The notes under the pieces: generated by a model | Seen by the model: only the letters and a program-made list of their open reading frames with translations | Database searches by the model: none | Told to the model about the DNA's origin: nothing | Shown: positions 17,267 through 26,745 of the stretch, piece by piece | Layout of the letters: every line of letters starts with the position of its first letter | Position numbering within the stretch: the stretch's first letter is position 1 | Made by a program: the position numbers and the translations under genes | Source: CAXXHQ01 sp963665265 | GTDB taxonomy: Bacteria; Planctomycetota; Planctomycetia; Pirellulales; Thermoguttaceae | Length of the DNA stretch: 64,000 nucleotides | Reading direction: 5' to 3' | Assembly: GCA_963665265.2 (NCBI GenBank) | Contig: OY762224.2 | Span: forward strand, 1,674,001-1,738,000

Positions 17267-17941
17267 ATGCCTAATTCTCAACGCCCTACGATTAAAGCCG
17301 TCACGTTCGATATGGACGGCCTTATGTTCAATACCGAAGACGTTTACACGCTCGTCGGGCATGAACTCCTTCGTCGTCGCGGGCATCTGTTTTCGCCGAA
17401 GCTGAAAAAAGAGATGATGGGCCTCACGCCGCAGCGCGCGTTCGAAGCGATGATCCGACGCCATCAGCTTGTCGATTCATGGCAACAGATCGCGGTTGAG
17501 TCGAACGCCCTGTTCTTAGAAATGGTGCAAGACCGGATCGAACCGATGCCAGGCTTGTTTGAACTGTTTGACGCTCTCGAATCGATCGGAATCCCGAAGG
17601 CGGTGGCCACAAGCAGTTCGCGCAACGTCGTTTTCGCCTGCTTAGATCGGTATTCATTGCGGCCGAGATTGCAGTTCGTGTTGACTGCCGAGGACGTGAC
17701 GAACGGCAAACCGCATCCGGAAGTCTACCAGAAGGCGGCGTCGCGTTTGGGCGTCGCGCCGGCCGAAATGGCCGTTTTAGAAGATAGCCAGAACGGCTGC
17801 GTCTCCGCGGCGTCGGCGGGCGCTTTCGCCGTGGCCGTGCCGGGCGAGCATAGCCGGGCGCACGATTTCAGCAGCGCCTCGTTGATCATCGATACCTTGG
17901 CCGATCCGAAACTCTACGAAGCGCTTGGCGTTCGGAAATAG
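17267..17941 (+). CDS. HAD hydrolase, beta-phosphoglucomutase-like
   Basis: This 224-residue protein has intact HAD motifs: I 'FDMDGLMFNTED', II 'VATSSSRN', III 'NGKPHPEVY', and IV 'AVLEDSQNGCVSAASAGAF'. It has the small helical cap of the beta-phosphoglucomutase/phosphatase subgroup. It probably removes phosphate from, or isomerises, a phospho-sugar. The ATG at 17267 (MPNSQRP) is preferred over one at 17201, because the intervening bases are a C-type repeat fragment (TTCATCCTTCC). Compare the degenerate HAD at 8714-9520. Confidence 0.92.
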   Translation: MPNSQRPTIKAVTFDMDGLMFNTEDVYTLVGHELLRRRGHLFSPKLKKEMMGLTPQRAFEAMIRRHQLVDSWQQIAVESNALFLEMVQDRIEPMPGLFELFDALESIGIPKAVATSSSRNVVFACLDRYSLRPRLQFVLTAEDVTNGKPHPEVYQKAASRLGVAPAEMAVLEDSQNGCVSAASAGAFAVAVPGEHSRAHDFSSASLIIDTLADPKLYEALGVRK

Positions 17942-17988
17942 CGTTTGATGAAACCGGCGGATTAGTTCGGTCGAATCTCGCTCGGCGG

Positions 17989-18945
17989 CTACTCTCGACT
18001 CATCCGCCCGAGACGGACGTTTTGGCCGAGCAGTTCTTCAAGCAATTCCTGTGACGTGAGCAATCGCATTTCGCGCGGACGCCCCTCGGCGATCGAGTCG
18101 GCCCAATCGATCGACGACGGAGAATCGTTCGCTGCCGACGGATGAAAGGCGATTTCTATTACGCGATCTTGCGGATAAGGGCGCAAAAAATGTCTCATTA
18201 ATGAGAGATCAATTCGGCCGGCATGGGCTGAGCCGAAATAGACGTCCGCATGCCGAAGCCCCGCGCGATCAAGCGTCTTTTCAAAAAAGCCGGCGCGGCG
18301 TCTTTTGGCGAGGCCGAGAACCCAGGCGAGCGGCTGACCTTGGAAAAGAGTGACGCGGGCGAGCCGCCTTTCTTTCGCGCAGCGGACATACGAAATTCCT
18401 CGCTGCGCGGCCAAGTCGGCGACGATTTCGGCGACGTTCGGCATCATCTCTACATATTGGTGTCCGTTAAGATGCGTGGGAAGCACGCCGCGATTGACTA
18501 GAAAATCGATTTGCGCCGACAATTCAAGTCGAACGGCTTCTCGCATCGACGGCGTAAGCCTTGCGGCTTTACCGAACAGAACGTAGGCGCCGGGAAAACT
18601 TCCTTCTCCGTTCAGCAGTTGCCGCGGATAGTCGTTCGTTAGCGGTTTCCCGAGCGTTAGGTTTAGATGCACGCCGAGATCGAAGGGCGTCGCGGGATCG
18701 CCGAGCTGTTTGCGCGATGCGCTCGACGGCAAAGCGTCGGCCGCTCGTTCCCGTTGCAGTTCGGACCATAACGAAATCGCACGCTCGCAATCGGGCGCAT
18801 TCGACATAATCGACGTGCTGGTAAGCAGCCCGCGACGGAAACAGTCGATGATTCCGTCGGTGACCGCTTTGCGCATTCCAAAGTCGTCGGCATGAAGTAG
18901 AAGCGTTCGACGATCGCTTGTCATACCGACGGATTCAAAAGTCAT
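17989..18945 (-). CDS. ChbG/YdjC-family carbohydrate deacetylase (HpnK-like)
   Basis: This 318-residue protein shows YdjC/ChbG metal-site motifs: HADDFGM near residue 18, 'GVHLNLT' around residue 92 and 'THLNGHQY' around residue 157, with a late 'EIAFHPS'. The family removes acetyl groups from chito-oligosaccharides or related glycans; in bacteria the homologue HpnK acts in hopanoid modification. Its start overlaps the stop of the upstream glycosyltransferase by ATGA (18942-18945), which fixes the start and indicates translational coupling. A joint role in modifying a glycosylated lipid is plausible. Confidence 0.9.
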   Translation of the reverse strand: MTFESVGMTSDRRTLLLHADDFGMRKAVTDGIIDCFRRGLLTSTSIMSNAPDCERAISLWSELQRERAADALPSSASRKQLGDPATPFDLGVHLNLTLGKPLTNDYPRQLLNGEGSFPGAYVLFGKAARLTPSMREAVRLELSAQIDFLVNRGVLPTHLNGHQYVEMMPNVAEIVADLAAQRGISYVRCAKERRLARVTLFQGQPLAWVLGLAKRRRAGFFEKTLDRAGLRHADVYFGSAHAGRIDLSLMRHFLRPYPQDRVIEIAFHPSAANDSPSSIDWADSIAEGRPREMRLLTSQELLEELLGQNVRLGRMSRE

Positions 18946-19796
18946 GCCGCCCGTTGCTCCGTGGATTCGGCGGTCGAAATCGTCTCGGCCTGCGTTTCAT
19001 AGGAGAAATGAGGCTCCGGCGCGGATCTTTGAAAATGGTCGCGGAGCCAGAGCAGGGCGACGTCCTTAAACATAGGCCATGCCTGTCGGCGTATCGAGAT
19101 CGAGGAGCCGTATTCGTTGACGAGCGTGACGGGGACGCGATCATAGGGGAGGCCGAGGCGCTCGGTCAAACGCACGACTTCGGCGTCGAAGGCGAAACCG
19201 TCGATCGTCGTGCGCGAAAAGATTTTTAACGCGGCTTGTCGATCGAACAATTTCAGCCCGCATTGAGTGTCGGTGACGTGTTTAGAAACGAAAGCCCGTA
19301 CGACGGCGCGGAATACTTTTGTGGCGAGAAATCGCGATACTTTTCGTTTGGCCCGGGCGGACGACTTTTCCATGTCGCGGGCCCCGAAGATCACTTCGGC
19401 TCGCCGATTGGCGATCAATTCATAACCTGCGCGAAGCGCGGAAAGATCGAAAGGAAGGTCGGCGTCGGTGAAGGCCAAGACCCTGCCGGTGCAGCGGAGC
19501 ATGGCCGTTCGAACAACTCTCCCTTTTCCCCCGTTCCGATCAAGACGAATCGTGGAACAGCGAGGCCCGAATTCATGGGCCAAAAGAGCCGTTTTATCCG
19601 TGCTTCCGTCATCGGCGACGACGATCCGCCAGTCCAGATTCCAGTCGTCGAGAAAGAGGGTTAGATGGTCCAGCGTCCAAGGAAGGCGTTTTTCTTCGTT
19701 ATAGGAAGGAATGATGACCGTTAGATCGTGGTCCGCCGGGCGAACGACAATCGGCAAGCCGAACGGTTTGCTGAAGGCGTGCGAGTGGTGATACAT
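18942..19796 (-). CDS. GT2 glycosyltransferase, dolichyl-phosphate glucosyltransferase-like
   Basis: This 284-residue protein has 'LTVIIPSYNEEKRLPWTLDHL', 'VADDGSTDKTA' and the DxD-like 'FTDADLPFDLSAL', followed by 'DTQCGLKLFDRQAA' and 'GFAFDAEV'. These are typical of GT2 enzymes that transfer glucose or mannose to a polyprenyl phosphate (Alg5/GtrB-like). There is no C-terminal membrane domain. The ATG at 19796 (MYHHSHAF) has AAGGA upstream and replaces an upstream start that would add 31 poorly conserved residues. It is coupled to the YdjC-like gene downstream. Confidence 0.9.
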   Translation of the reverse strand: MYHHSHAFSKPFGLPIVVRPADHDLTVIIPSYNEEKRLPWTLDHLTLFLDDWNLDWRIVVADDGSTDKTALLAHEFGPRCSTIRLDRNGGKGRVVRTAMLRCTGRVLAFTDADLPFDLSALRAGYELIANRRAEVIFGARDMEKSSARAKRKVSRFLATKVFRAVVRAFVSKHVTDTQCGLKLFDRQAALKIFSRTTIDGFAFDAEVVRLTERLGLPYDRVPVTLVNEYGSSISIRRQAWPMFKDVALLWLRDHFQRSAPEPHFSYETQAETISTAESTEQRAA

Positions 19797-20172
19797 GCGG
19801 CATCCTTGCCATAAAATTTTCACTAGATAGAAAAGTCGCGCTGGCAGAACTAAATCGTTACTTGCGCGACATTTCCTCAGCGAAAACAAGCTTCCCCGTT
19901 ACTTTTCGCAACTTTTACCAGGAATTGGTTGGTAAATAAATACGAAGTGGATAAAGACTGTTAAGGTGCGGCGTCTGGGGTAAGCTGGTTGTCGTTCTGC
20001 GGGGCGTTGTGAATATCTAGGAACGTGAGAGAAACTCTCCTAGCGAGGGAATCCGCAGGGGTTTTTCTTCGTCGCCGAGTCTTGAGGAATGCACGCCGAG
20101 CTTCAAGAAACTTCTCGAATTTTCACCGGAAAAATTATAGCCCGGCGCAAGGCGTCGCGCATAATCAACTCC
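19797..20172. other. Divergent intergenic region, no gene seen
   Basis: This gap separates the minus-strand glycosyltransferase from the plus-strand hypothetical gene. It should contain both promoters, but I see no convincing consensus elements. An ORF start at 20089 in frame with the downstream gene is possible; the first good ATG with a normal context is 20173. Confidence 0.4.
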
Positions 20173-20916
20173 ATGAGCACAGCATTTTTCGATCAACGAA
20201 CGTGGTTTTTGCACGACGCGCATGCAACGGTGGGCGTCTCCGTCGAACCTCAAGCCGAAGCGTCGCTTCCGCTGTATACGGAGCAGGCTTCGGTCTGGTT
20301 TTTCGCTCCTCCCGAGCGATTAGCCGACTGCTTTGCCCTTTGCTGCGAATTGCCTCGCGGAGGACGCGAATTCGAGTGGCACGTCATTTCGCCCGATGAA
20401 TTGCGCGACGAGGAGGGACGCAAGGAATTTGAGAGCTTAGGCGATCGCCGCGGTGCGACGGTCTTTTTCTTCGACAGTCCGCTTTGGCCGCAAAAGGTGG
20501 TGAACGCCGTGTGCGACCTCACGAACGCCAATTCTGTTTTCTTTGTGACGCGCGAATCTGCCGACGATGAAGAACGCCGCGAATTGATTGCCGACAAGCT
20601 TGGTTTGGCCGTTTCGACGAACGAATCGAGCGACGGCGGTTGGACCTTGCCCGAGCATGACGACGTGGCGATGGCGCTCTTTCGCGGATTGAGGCCTTGG
20701 CGTCGCCAACGGTTCGACGTCACCGCCGAGACGGTAGAAGCCGGGTGGCGTCCGCTGCTTATCGCCGGAGACGCGAAGGCGAGTGAATTAGCTTGGCGAT
20801 CGGAAGCTAAGGGCGTTCGCCGCATCGTCACCTTGCTCGGCGGCGACGAAGACTTCGCTCAAGTCGGTTTTGTGCGCTGGATCGCGAAGTCGTTTCTCTG
20901 GCTACGCGACCGATAG
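20173..20916 (+). CDS. Conserved-looking hypothetical protein
   Basis: This 247-residue soluble protein begins MSTAFFDQRTWFLHDAHA. It has no signal peptide, membrane helix or domain I recognise. It has an alternating alpha/beta pattern ('ASVWFFAPPERLADCFALCCELP', 'GATVFFFDSPLWPQKVVNAVCD', 'RRIVTLLGGDEDFAQVGFVRWIAKSF'). Codon use matches the neighbours and a clean terminator follows, so it is a real gene. A longer form from 20089 is possible. Confidence 0.7.
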   Translation: MSTAFFDQRTWFLHDAHATVGVSVEPQAEASLPLYTEQASVWFFAPPERLADCFALCCELPRGGREFEWHVISPDELRDEEGRKEFESLGDRRGATVFFFDSPLWPQKVVNAVCDLTNANSVFFVTRESADDEERRELIADKLGLAVSTNESSDGGWTLPEHDDVAMALFRGLRPWRRQRFDVTAETVEAGWRPLLIAGDAKASELAWRSEAKGVRRIVTLLGGDEDFAQVGFVRWIAKSFLWLRDR

Positions 20917-20944
20917 TTTCTCAATGTAGTTTGCGATTCTCCCG

Positions 20945-20972
20945 AAACGCCGCGGTAACACGCGGCGTTTTT
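20945..20972 (+). terminator. Rho-independent terminator
   Basis: AACGCCGCG and CGCGGCGTT form a 9-bp stem around GTAACA, with TTTTT on the plus strand. It ends the hypothetical gene at 20173-20916 and separates it from the signalling operon. Confidence 0.85.
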
Positions 20973-20979
20973 CATGCGC

Positions 20980-21276
20980 CTACGAACGGGCGCTTTGCGC
21001 ATGCTCTTCGGTTTCTTCGCCTCCGTCGAGAACGACGACTTCTACCGATCGGCGCCTTACCCATTCTTTTTCGCAGGGTTCAATCGACATAAACGATCCG
21101 TTTGCGTTCCCCTTTTCCAATGCGATTCCTAATCGATGCTTCGAGTTACGCGAAAAAAATACTAACCTTGCATGTAGGCGAATAATGTCGTTTACGCCGT
21201 TTGCGCGCTTGCGCAAACGCAGGGGAAGATTGAGTCTCGCGACGACGTCGCTTTGCAGGCGATGTGGTTTGCGCAT
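20980..21276 (-). CDS. Small hypothetical protein, possible PilZ fragment
   Basis: This 98-codon frame runs divergent from the HDOD gene, starting 18 bp from it. The middle part 'IIRLHARLVFFSRNSKHRLGIALEKGN' looks faintly like the second half of a PilZ barrel, but the N-terminal RxxxR and D/NxSxxG c-di-GMP residues are absent, and an in-frame stop just upstream prevents extension. It could be a degraded PilZ gene or a chance frame. No clear ribosome-binding site is seen. Confidence 0.35.
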   Translation of the reverse strand: MRKPHRLQSDVVARLNLPLRLRKRANGVNDIIRLHARLVFFSRNSKHRLGIALEKGNANGSFMSIEPCEKEWVRRRSVEVVVLDGGEETEEHAQSARS

Positions 21277-21294
21277 TTTAGGGGCTAACGAATC

Positions 21295-22161
21295 ATGGCG
21301 GTCGCTATAGCGAGAAATTTATTTCCGATCGACAAGGTCTTGCAGCAGATCGACGACATATCGACTCTGCCGCAAGTCGCCGCAAAGGTTATCCAAGTCG
21401 CTAGCAATCCGGACTCCGGCGTGTCGGAACTGAAATCGGTCATGGAAAGCGACGCCCCGTTAAGCGCGCGAGTGTTGAAGTGCGTGAATTCGTCTGCCTA
21501 CGGAATCCGTAGCAAAATAACGCAGCTGCAACAGGCGATCGCCTATTTAGGCATGAAGCAAATTCGCAATCTCGCCTTAACGGCGAGCGTGAGCGAATTG
21601 TTTCGCGAAAAAACGGCCATCGGGCGTTACAGTCGCAGCGAATTATGGCGGCATTTGGTTTCCGTCGGGTTGTGCGCCAGAATGATCGCCATGCGACGCG
21701 GAATAGAAAACTTCGAGGACGCGTTCCTCGCCGGTTTGTTGCACGATATCGGCATTGTTCTCGAGGATCAATATTGCCATGCGAAATTCAAAGACATGAT
21801 GACGCATTTGGATGAGAGCAAAACGCTCGGCGAGAACGAGCGTGAAGCTTTAGGATTTGAGCATACCTTGCTCGGCGAAAAAATCGCCGTGCGTTGGGGG
21901 TTCCCCGAAAACGTGCGGGCCGCTATTCGATTCCACCACGGCTCGGCCACCTATCGCGGAGATGAAATCGAAATTCTCCATTGCGTCGAAGTAGCCAATA
22001 TCCTTTGCACGCTAAAAGGAATCGCCAGCGTCGGGGCGAAATTAGTGCGAAATTCGCCGACCGCTTTGGCCGGATTGTCTCTCTCGGCGGCCGATTTGGC
22101 CGTCATGTCCGAAGATTTAGACAGCGAAATCAAGCAAAACTCGGCCTTGTTCCAAGTATGA
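21295..22161 (+). CDS. HDOD-domain signalling protein
   Basis: This 288-residue protein is essentially one HDOD domain: 'STLPQVAAKVIQVASNPDSGVSELKSVMESDAPLSARVLKCVNSSAYG', then 'AIAYLGMKQIRNLAL', 'LAGLLHDIG' and 'AIRFHHGSA'. HDOD proteins are non-catalytic relatives of HD-GYP proteins and act as regulatory scaffolds in bacterial signalling. It opens a seven-gene cluster, 41 bp ahead of a sensor kinase. A second HDOD output occurs in the response regulator at 25537. Confidence 0.93.
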   Translation: MAVAIARNLFPIDKVLQQIDDISTLPQVAAKVIQVASNPDSGVSELKSVMESDAPLSARVLKCVNSSAYGIRSKITQLQQAIAYLGMKQIRNLALTASVSELFREKTAIGRYSRSELWRHLVSVGLCARMIAMRRGIENFEDAFLAGLLHDIGIVLEDQYCHAKFKDMMTHLDESKTLGENEREALGFEHTLLGEKIAVRWGFPENVRAAIRFHHGSATYRGDEIEILHCVEVANILCTLKGIASVGAKLVRNSPTALAGLSLSAADLAVMSEDLDSEIKQNSALFQV

Positions 22162-22202
22162 GATCGAACGAAATGCGAAATTCGTCGTAGCGAATGCCTT
22201 AG

Positions 22203-24386
22203 ATGATGAATGAGCTATTGAAAAGCATCGCCGATCTGTTTCAGTCGTCCGCGGGAGACGATAGCGGGCTCGCTGTGCGCTATCGCGTCGCCGCTATGGC
22301 CGACTGTCGGCTGCCTCTCTTCTTGGCGTTGATCGATGAAGGCGGAAAGATCGTCGCCTCTGAAACGTTGCGAGGCGAATGGTCCGAACGAGATATGAAA
22401 AAGCTCATCGGTTCGCCTCGAAAACGATTGGGTCGCCGAAAAACGACGATCTACGAAGCCGCGAACGAATCCAGTCGCGAGTTTGGCGTTTTTGCGACCA
22501 AGCTGGAAGGCGGATGCGGCTGCGTTCTCTGCGGAGCGGTCGATGGGAAACTGCGCTCCGCAGGCGTCGATTTGCGCAAAATCACGTCGGCCGCCGCCGC
22601 GTGGCTGCTTCGCGAAAAAACGACCGAAAAAGTAAAGTCGGAAACGCGCATTCGACAAATGCAATTGGAGCAGCAAACGTTACGCATGTCCCGAGAGGAG
22701 GCGATAACCTCTTCCATCGAGCAAAGAGAAGAGCGCTTGCGGGAAAAGGAAGAACACGTAAGCCAACTGCAAGCGGTTATGCGATTGGCCGCCGACGGAA
22801 TCGTTACTGTTCGTGCCGACGGCCGCGTCGAGTCGTTCAATCAAGTCGCTTCCGAGATTCTTGGGTATTCCTCCGAAGAAATCGTCGGAAAGAGCTACCT
22901 GCTCCTGTTCCCTGAGCGCTTACGACGAATCTACGAACGTTTTATGAACCGCGTTCATGCCGGTTGGGGAGGCGGACTCTATCGGCCGAGAGGCGTCGAC
23001 GCGCTCCGCAAAGACGGCGTCGAGGTCCCCGTCGAGCTTTCCATAAGCGAAGTCGAGATCGGAGACCGCCGGATTTTCACGGGTATCTTCCGCGACGTGA
23101 CTCGCCGCAAAGAAGCCGAACGCGAACTGTTGCGGTTGCACACGCAAAACGAATTGATCTTGCAATCGGCCGGCGAAGGTATTCTCGGAATCGATAAAGA
23201 AGGAAAACTTACCTTCGTCAATCAGGCCGCCGCGAGAATGTTCCGTTGCGCCGGCGAGGAATTGATCGGAAAAACGTTGCATGAAATGGCCCATGGCGCT
23301 TCTCAGGCGAAGGAGGCTTGTCCCATTTGTCTCGCGCTGCGGGAAAACGTCCCGATCACGACCGGCTTAGACGTTTTTTCGCGAAGCGACGAAACGCAAT
23401 TCGACGTCGAGTTCACCTGTACGACCATTCGAGACGCCGTTGAAGGCGCCGGCGCCGTAGTCACGTTTCGCGACATTACCGAACGCCGCTTGCTCGAAGC
23501 GCAATTGCGGCAAGCGCAAAAGCTCGAGTCAATTGGCCAATTGGCCGCCGGCATCGCCCATGAAATCAATACGCCCACGCAATACATCGGCGATAACGCG
23601 AGATTCTTGCAAGACGCCTTCGCCGAATTGAACAAGGCCCTTTCCTTGTGCAAAGCATTGGCGGAGAGCGAGGAGCCCGCTCGACGGGAAATGATTGAGG
23701 AAATAGCGACCGCCGCCAAGGACGCCGACGTCGGTTATTTGCTCGATGAAATCCCGAAGGCCCTCTCGCAGTCGTTGGACGGCGTGGGACGCGTGGCGAA
23801 AATTGTCCGCTCGATGAAAGAATTCTCGCATCCAGGCGGCGAATACCGGCAATTGATCGACTTGAACCACGCGATTGAAAGCACGATCACCGTTTCGCGT
23901 AACGAATGGAAGTACGTCGCCGAAATGGAGACGCGGTTCGATCACGCCCTGCCGTTGGTCGCCTGTTATCCGAGCGATTTTAATCAAGTTATTCTGAACC
24001 TGATCGTCAATGCGGCGCATGCCGTGGGGGATAAAATTCTGCCCGACGGTCATGAAAAAGGAAAAATCGTCGTTTCGACGAAGGCCGACGGCGATTGGGC
24101 CGAAATTCGCGTCCAAGATACAGGCTGCGGCATCCCTAAAGAAATCCAAGGGAGAATCTACGACCCGTTCTTCACCACCAAACCCGTGGGAAAAGGAACC
24201 GGCCAGGGATTGGCCATCGCGCACTCGATTATTGCCGAAAAGCACCGCGGAAGCATTACGTTCGAGACCGAATCGGGACAAGGCACGACGTTCATCGTGC
24301 GAGTGCCTATCGGCCGCGAACTTGAAGATGAGACTGAGATCAATGCGAACTGGGCTGAAAACCAGATCGCCGCGAGTCCGATGTGA
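22203..24386 (+). CDS. PAS-PAS sensor histidine kinase
   Basis: This 727-residue soluble kinase starts with about 150 residues of unassigned sensor sequence containing 'GGCGCVLCGA', then a coiled coil (about 150-185). Two PAS domains follow ('ADGIVTVRADGRVESFNQVASEILGYSSEEIVGK' and 'GEGILGIDKEGKLTFVNQAAARMF'). Next is a dimerisation helix with phospho-acceptor His in AAGIAHEINTPTQYIGDN (about residue 455), and an HATPase domain with N box 'NLIVNAAHAV' and G boxes 'DTGCGIP' and 'GKGTGQGLAIAHS'. No membrane segment, so it senses a cytoplasmic cue. The second PAS has CPICL, possibly redox or metal responsive. The stop codon lies 11 bp before the next start. Confidence 0.95.
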   Translation: MMNELLKSIADLFQSSAGDDSGLAVRYRVAAMADCRLPLFLALIDEGGKIVASETLRGEWSERDMKKLIGSPRKRLGRRKTTIYEAANESSREFGVFATKLEGGCGCVLCGAVDGKLRSAGVDLRKITSAAAAWLLREKTTEKVKSETRIRQMQLEQQTLRMSREEAITSSIEQREERLREKEEHVSQLQAVMRLAADGIVTVRADGRVESFNQVASEILGYSSEEIVGKSYLLLFPERLRRIYERFMNRVHAGWGGGLYRPRGVDALRKDGVEVPVELSISEVEIGDRRIFTGIFRDVTRRKEAERELLRLHTQNELILQSAGEGILGIDKEGKLTFVNQAAARMFRCAGEELIGKTLHEMAHGASQAKEACPICLALRENVPITTGLDVFSRSDETQFDVEFTCTTIRDAVEGAGAVVTFRDITERRLLEAQLRQAQKLESIGQLAAGIAHEINTPTQYIGDNARFLQDAFAELNKALSLCKALAESEEPARREMIEEIATAAKDADVGYLLDEIPKALSQSLDGVGRVAKIVRSMKEFSHPGGEYRQLIDLNHAIESTITVSRNEWKYVAEMETRFDHALPLVACYPSDFNQVILNLIVNAAHAVGDKILPDGHEKGKIVVSTKADGDWAEIRVQDTGCGIPKEIQGRIYDPFFTTKPVGKGTGQGLAIAHSIIAEKHRGSITFETESGQGTTFIVRVPIGRELEDETEINANWAENQIAASPM

Positions 24387-24397
24387 GGAGAAACGCT

Positions 24398-25537
24398 ATG
24401 ACGAAAAAACGCATGATGTTCGTTGACGACGAAAAGTTCATCCTTGAAGCGATGCGACGCATGTTGCATTGCAAAGAGGACGAATGGGACTTCGTTATGA
24501 TGGAGGATCCGCAAGCGGCGTTGGCCGAAGTCCGCGAAAATCCTTGCGACGTTCTGACGACCGACGTGAAGATGCCGGGAATGAACGGCCTCGAACTTCT
24601 CGAACAATTGAGGGAAGACGAGATTACGAAAGATCTGCCCGTCGTCATCGTTACGGGATTAAACGACTATAATCTAAAAATTCGAGCCTTGAGCGAAGGC
24701 GCATGCGATCTTTTGGAGAAGCCGGTCGATCGAGTGCAACTCGTCACGCGATTGGAAAACGCGCTTCGCAGCAAAGAACATCAAGACGAGCTTAAAACGC
24801 TCAACGAAACTCTAATCGACGAAATTAATGAACAAAGTCGAGAGCTGGCGCGAACCCGCCTGAGCATGATCTGCCGCCTTAGCGCGGCCGCCGAGTTCCG
24901 TGACGAAGACACCGGAAAACACGTGATTCGCGTCGCCCGTTACGCCCAGATCATTGCGGCCGCCCTCGGAATGAGCCGCGAAGAGCAAGAAATGCTCCTC
25001 CTCGCCGCGCCGTTGCACGATATCGGCAAAATCGGCGTTCCCGACAAAATCCTCCGCAAACGCGGCGTTCTTACGCCCGGAGAGTGGAGCGTCATGCAGC
25101 GGCATTGCGAGATAGGCTCCTTGATTCTCTCTGGACAAGGCTCGGGCCTCTCGCCCATGCTCGAATGGTTCAACGCCGTTTGTCCGGCGCCTACCGCGAC
25201 CGATCCGCTTTCCGATATGGCCGCTTCGATCGCGCTGTGCCACCATGAAAAATGGAACGGAGGCGGATACCCGCGCGGCTTGTCCGGAGAGCAAATCCCT
25301 CTTACCGCTCGCATCGTTTCCGTCGCCGACGCCTTCGACGCCATGACTTCGTGGCGTCCCTATCGCGATCCGTGCGACGTCGGAACCGCGCTAGACATCA
25401 TTCGCACCGAGTCGGGGCGACAATTCGACCCAAAGGTCGTCGAAGCCATGGAGCAAGCTTTTCCGGAAATCGCCGCCATCAAAGAACGCTTCTGCGATAG
25501 GCCGAGCGGACTGTTCGTCGGCGAGGAGGGCGCGTAA
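24398..25537 (+). CDS. Response regulator with active-type HD-GYP phosphodiesterase
   Basis: This 379-residue protein has a receiver domain (FVDDEK, phospho-Asp in TTDVKMPGMNG, late Lys in EKPVD), a linker helix, then HD-GYP. Catalytic motifs are intact: 'APLHDIGKIGVPDKIL', and 'HHEKWNGGGYPRGL' containing HHExxxGxGYP. It is predicted to hydrolyse c-di-GMP when phosphorylated, probably by a neighbouring kinase. The ATG at 24398 is chosen for GAGGAG 8 nt upstream; an earlier GTG is unlikely. It ends in TAATG, overlapping the next gene. Confidence 0.95.
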   Translation: MTKKRMMFVDDEKFILEAMRRMLHCKEDEWDFVMMEDPQAALAEVRENPCDVLTTDVKMPGMNGLELLEQLREDEITKDLPVVIVTGLNDYNLKIRALSEGACDLLEKPVDRVQLVTRLENALRSKEHQDELKTLNETLIDEINEQSRELARTRLSMICRLSAAAEFRDEDTGKHVIRVARYAQIIAAALGMSREEQEMLLLAAPLHDIGKIGVPDKILRKRGVLTPGEWSVMQRHCEIGSLILSGQGSGLSPMLEWFNAVCPAPTATDPLSDMAASIALCHHEKWNGGGYPRGLSGEQIPLTARIVSVADAFDAMTSWRPYRDPCDVGTALDIIRTESGRQFDPKVVEAMEQAFPEIAAIKERFCDRPSGLFVGEEGA

Positions 25538-26745
25538 TGTACGACATCTTGTTCGTTGACGACGAACCGAAAGTGCTCGACGGATTGCGGCGCATGCTGC
25601 GTTCCTTGCGTCACGAATGGAATATGGATTTTGCCGAGGGCGGCGTGGCCGCGCTCAAACGCCTGGGCGAAAAAGCCTTCGACGTCGTCGTGACCGATAT
25701 GCGCATGCCCGGCATGGACGGCGCTGAGTTGCTCAACGAAGTTCGAATTCTGCATCCCGCCACGGTTCGAATTATCCTCTCCGGACAATGCGATAAGCAA
25801 ACGGTGTTGCGAACGGTCGGGCCGGCCCATCAGTTCCTGACGAAACCCTGCGAGTCAGAGACGATCAAAATCGCCGTGGCCAGGGCTTGCCGTTTGCGCG
25901 ATCGCTTGACCGACGATTGGCACCGCCAACTCGTGTCGCGAGTCCAGTCCGTGCCGACGATGCCTTGGAACTATGCGAATCTAATGGCCGAGCTTTCCTC
26001 GGCCGCGGCCACCGCTTCGAGAGCGGGCCAAATCATCGCCGGCGATCCGGGCATGACCGCGAAAATTATGAAACTGGTCTGCAACGGATTCTTCGGATCC
26101 CCTCAACGCATTTCCGATCCGCTACGCGCCGCCAGCCTCTTCGACCTCGACACCTTGCGCGGACTAGCTACTAAAGCGAACTGCTTCGCCCCGTTCGACG
26201 TCCAACACGTCTCCGAGCCGTTGTTGCGGGAGTACGAAGCCCACAGCCGACGCGTGGCCGAATCCGCCAAGCGGTTGACGATCAAAGAGACGGGCGACGT
26301 CAAAATGGCCGAAGACGCCTATCTGGCCGGTTTGCTGCACGATATCGGGGTGCCGATTCTAACGCAGTATGCGCCGGAAAAATACCTGGATTTCTTGCCC
26401 AAGTTGGACTACGGAAAATCGGGCCTGAACTACGCGGAACTGACGAAGATTCCCGCCGCGCATGCCGACGTCGGCGCCTATTTGGCGGCGCTTTGGGGGT
26501 TGCCCGACGCCGTCGTCGACGCCATCGCCTATCACCATTCGCCGGGCGCTCTTGGCTCGCAAAAGTTTTCCCCGCTCACGGCGGTGCATATCGCCGACTC
26601 TTTGGCGAGAGACGAGTTCCAGCATATTCTCGACGCGCGGTTGTTTGTCGATGAAGAATACCTGAAATCGGTCGGCGTAGTTCGAAAAGAAGAAAAACTG
26701 ACGGAAGAATGCGGATATCGATGCGAGGAAGGAGCGACCGTATGA
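25537..26745 (+). CDS. Response regulator with HDOD output domain
   Basis: This 402-residue protein has a receiver domain at residues 1-120 (FVDDEPKVL, 'VVTDMRMPGMDGAELL', 'LTKPCESE'). An HDOD domain follows with 'VQSVPTMPWNYANLM', 'AGQIIAGDPGMTAKIMKLVCNGFFG', 'LAGLLHDIGVP' and 'AIAYHHSPG'. The HDOD domain probably relays the signal through protein contacts rather than catalysis. Start and stop are locked by overlaps with both neighbours (TAATG upstream, ATGA downstream), so it is translationally coupled. Confidence 0.95.
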   Translation: MYDILFVDDEPKVLDGLRRMLRSLRHEWNMDFAEGGVAALKRLGEKAFDVVVTDMRMPGMDGAELLNEVRILHPATVRIILSGQCDKQTVLRTVGPAHQFLTKPCESETIKIAVARACRLRDRLTDDWHRQLVSRVQSVPTMPWNYANLMAELSSAAATASRAGQIIAGDPGMTAKIMKLVCNGFFGSPQRISDPLRAASLFDLDTLRGLATKANCFAPFDVQHVSEPLLREYEAHSRRVAESAKRLTIKETGDVKMAEDAYLAGLLHDIGVPILTQYAPEKYLDFLPKLDYGKSGLNYAELTKIPAAHADVGAYLAALWGLPDAVVDAIAYHHSPGALGSQKFSPLTAVHIADSLARDEFQHILDARLFVDEEYLKSVGVVRKEEKLTEECGYRCEEGATV

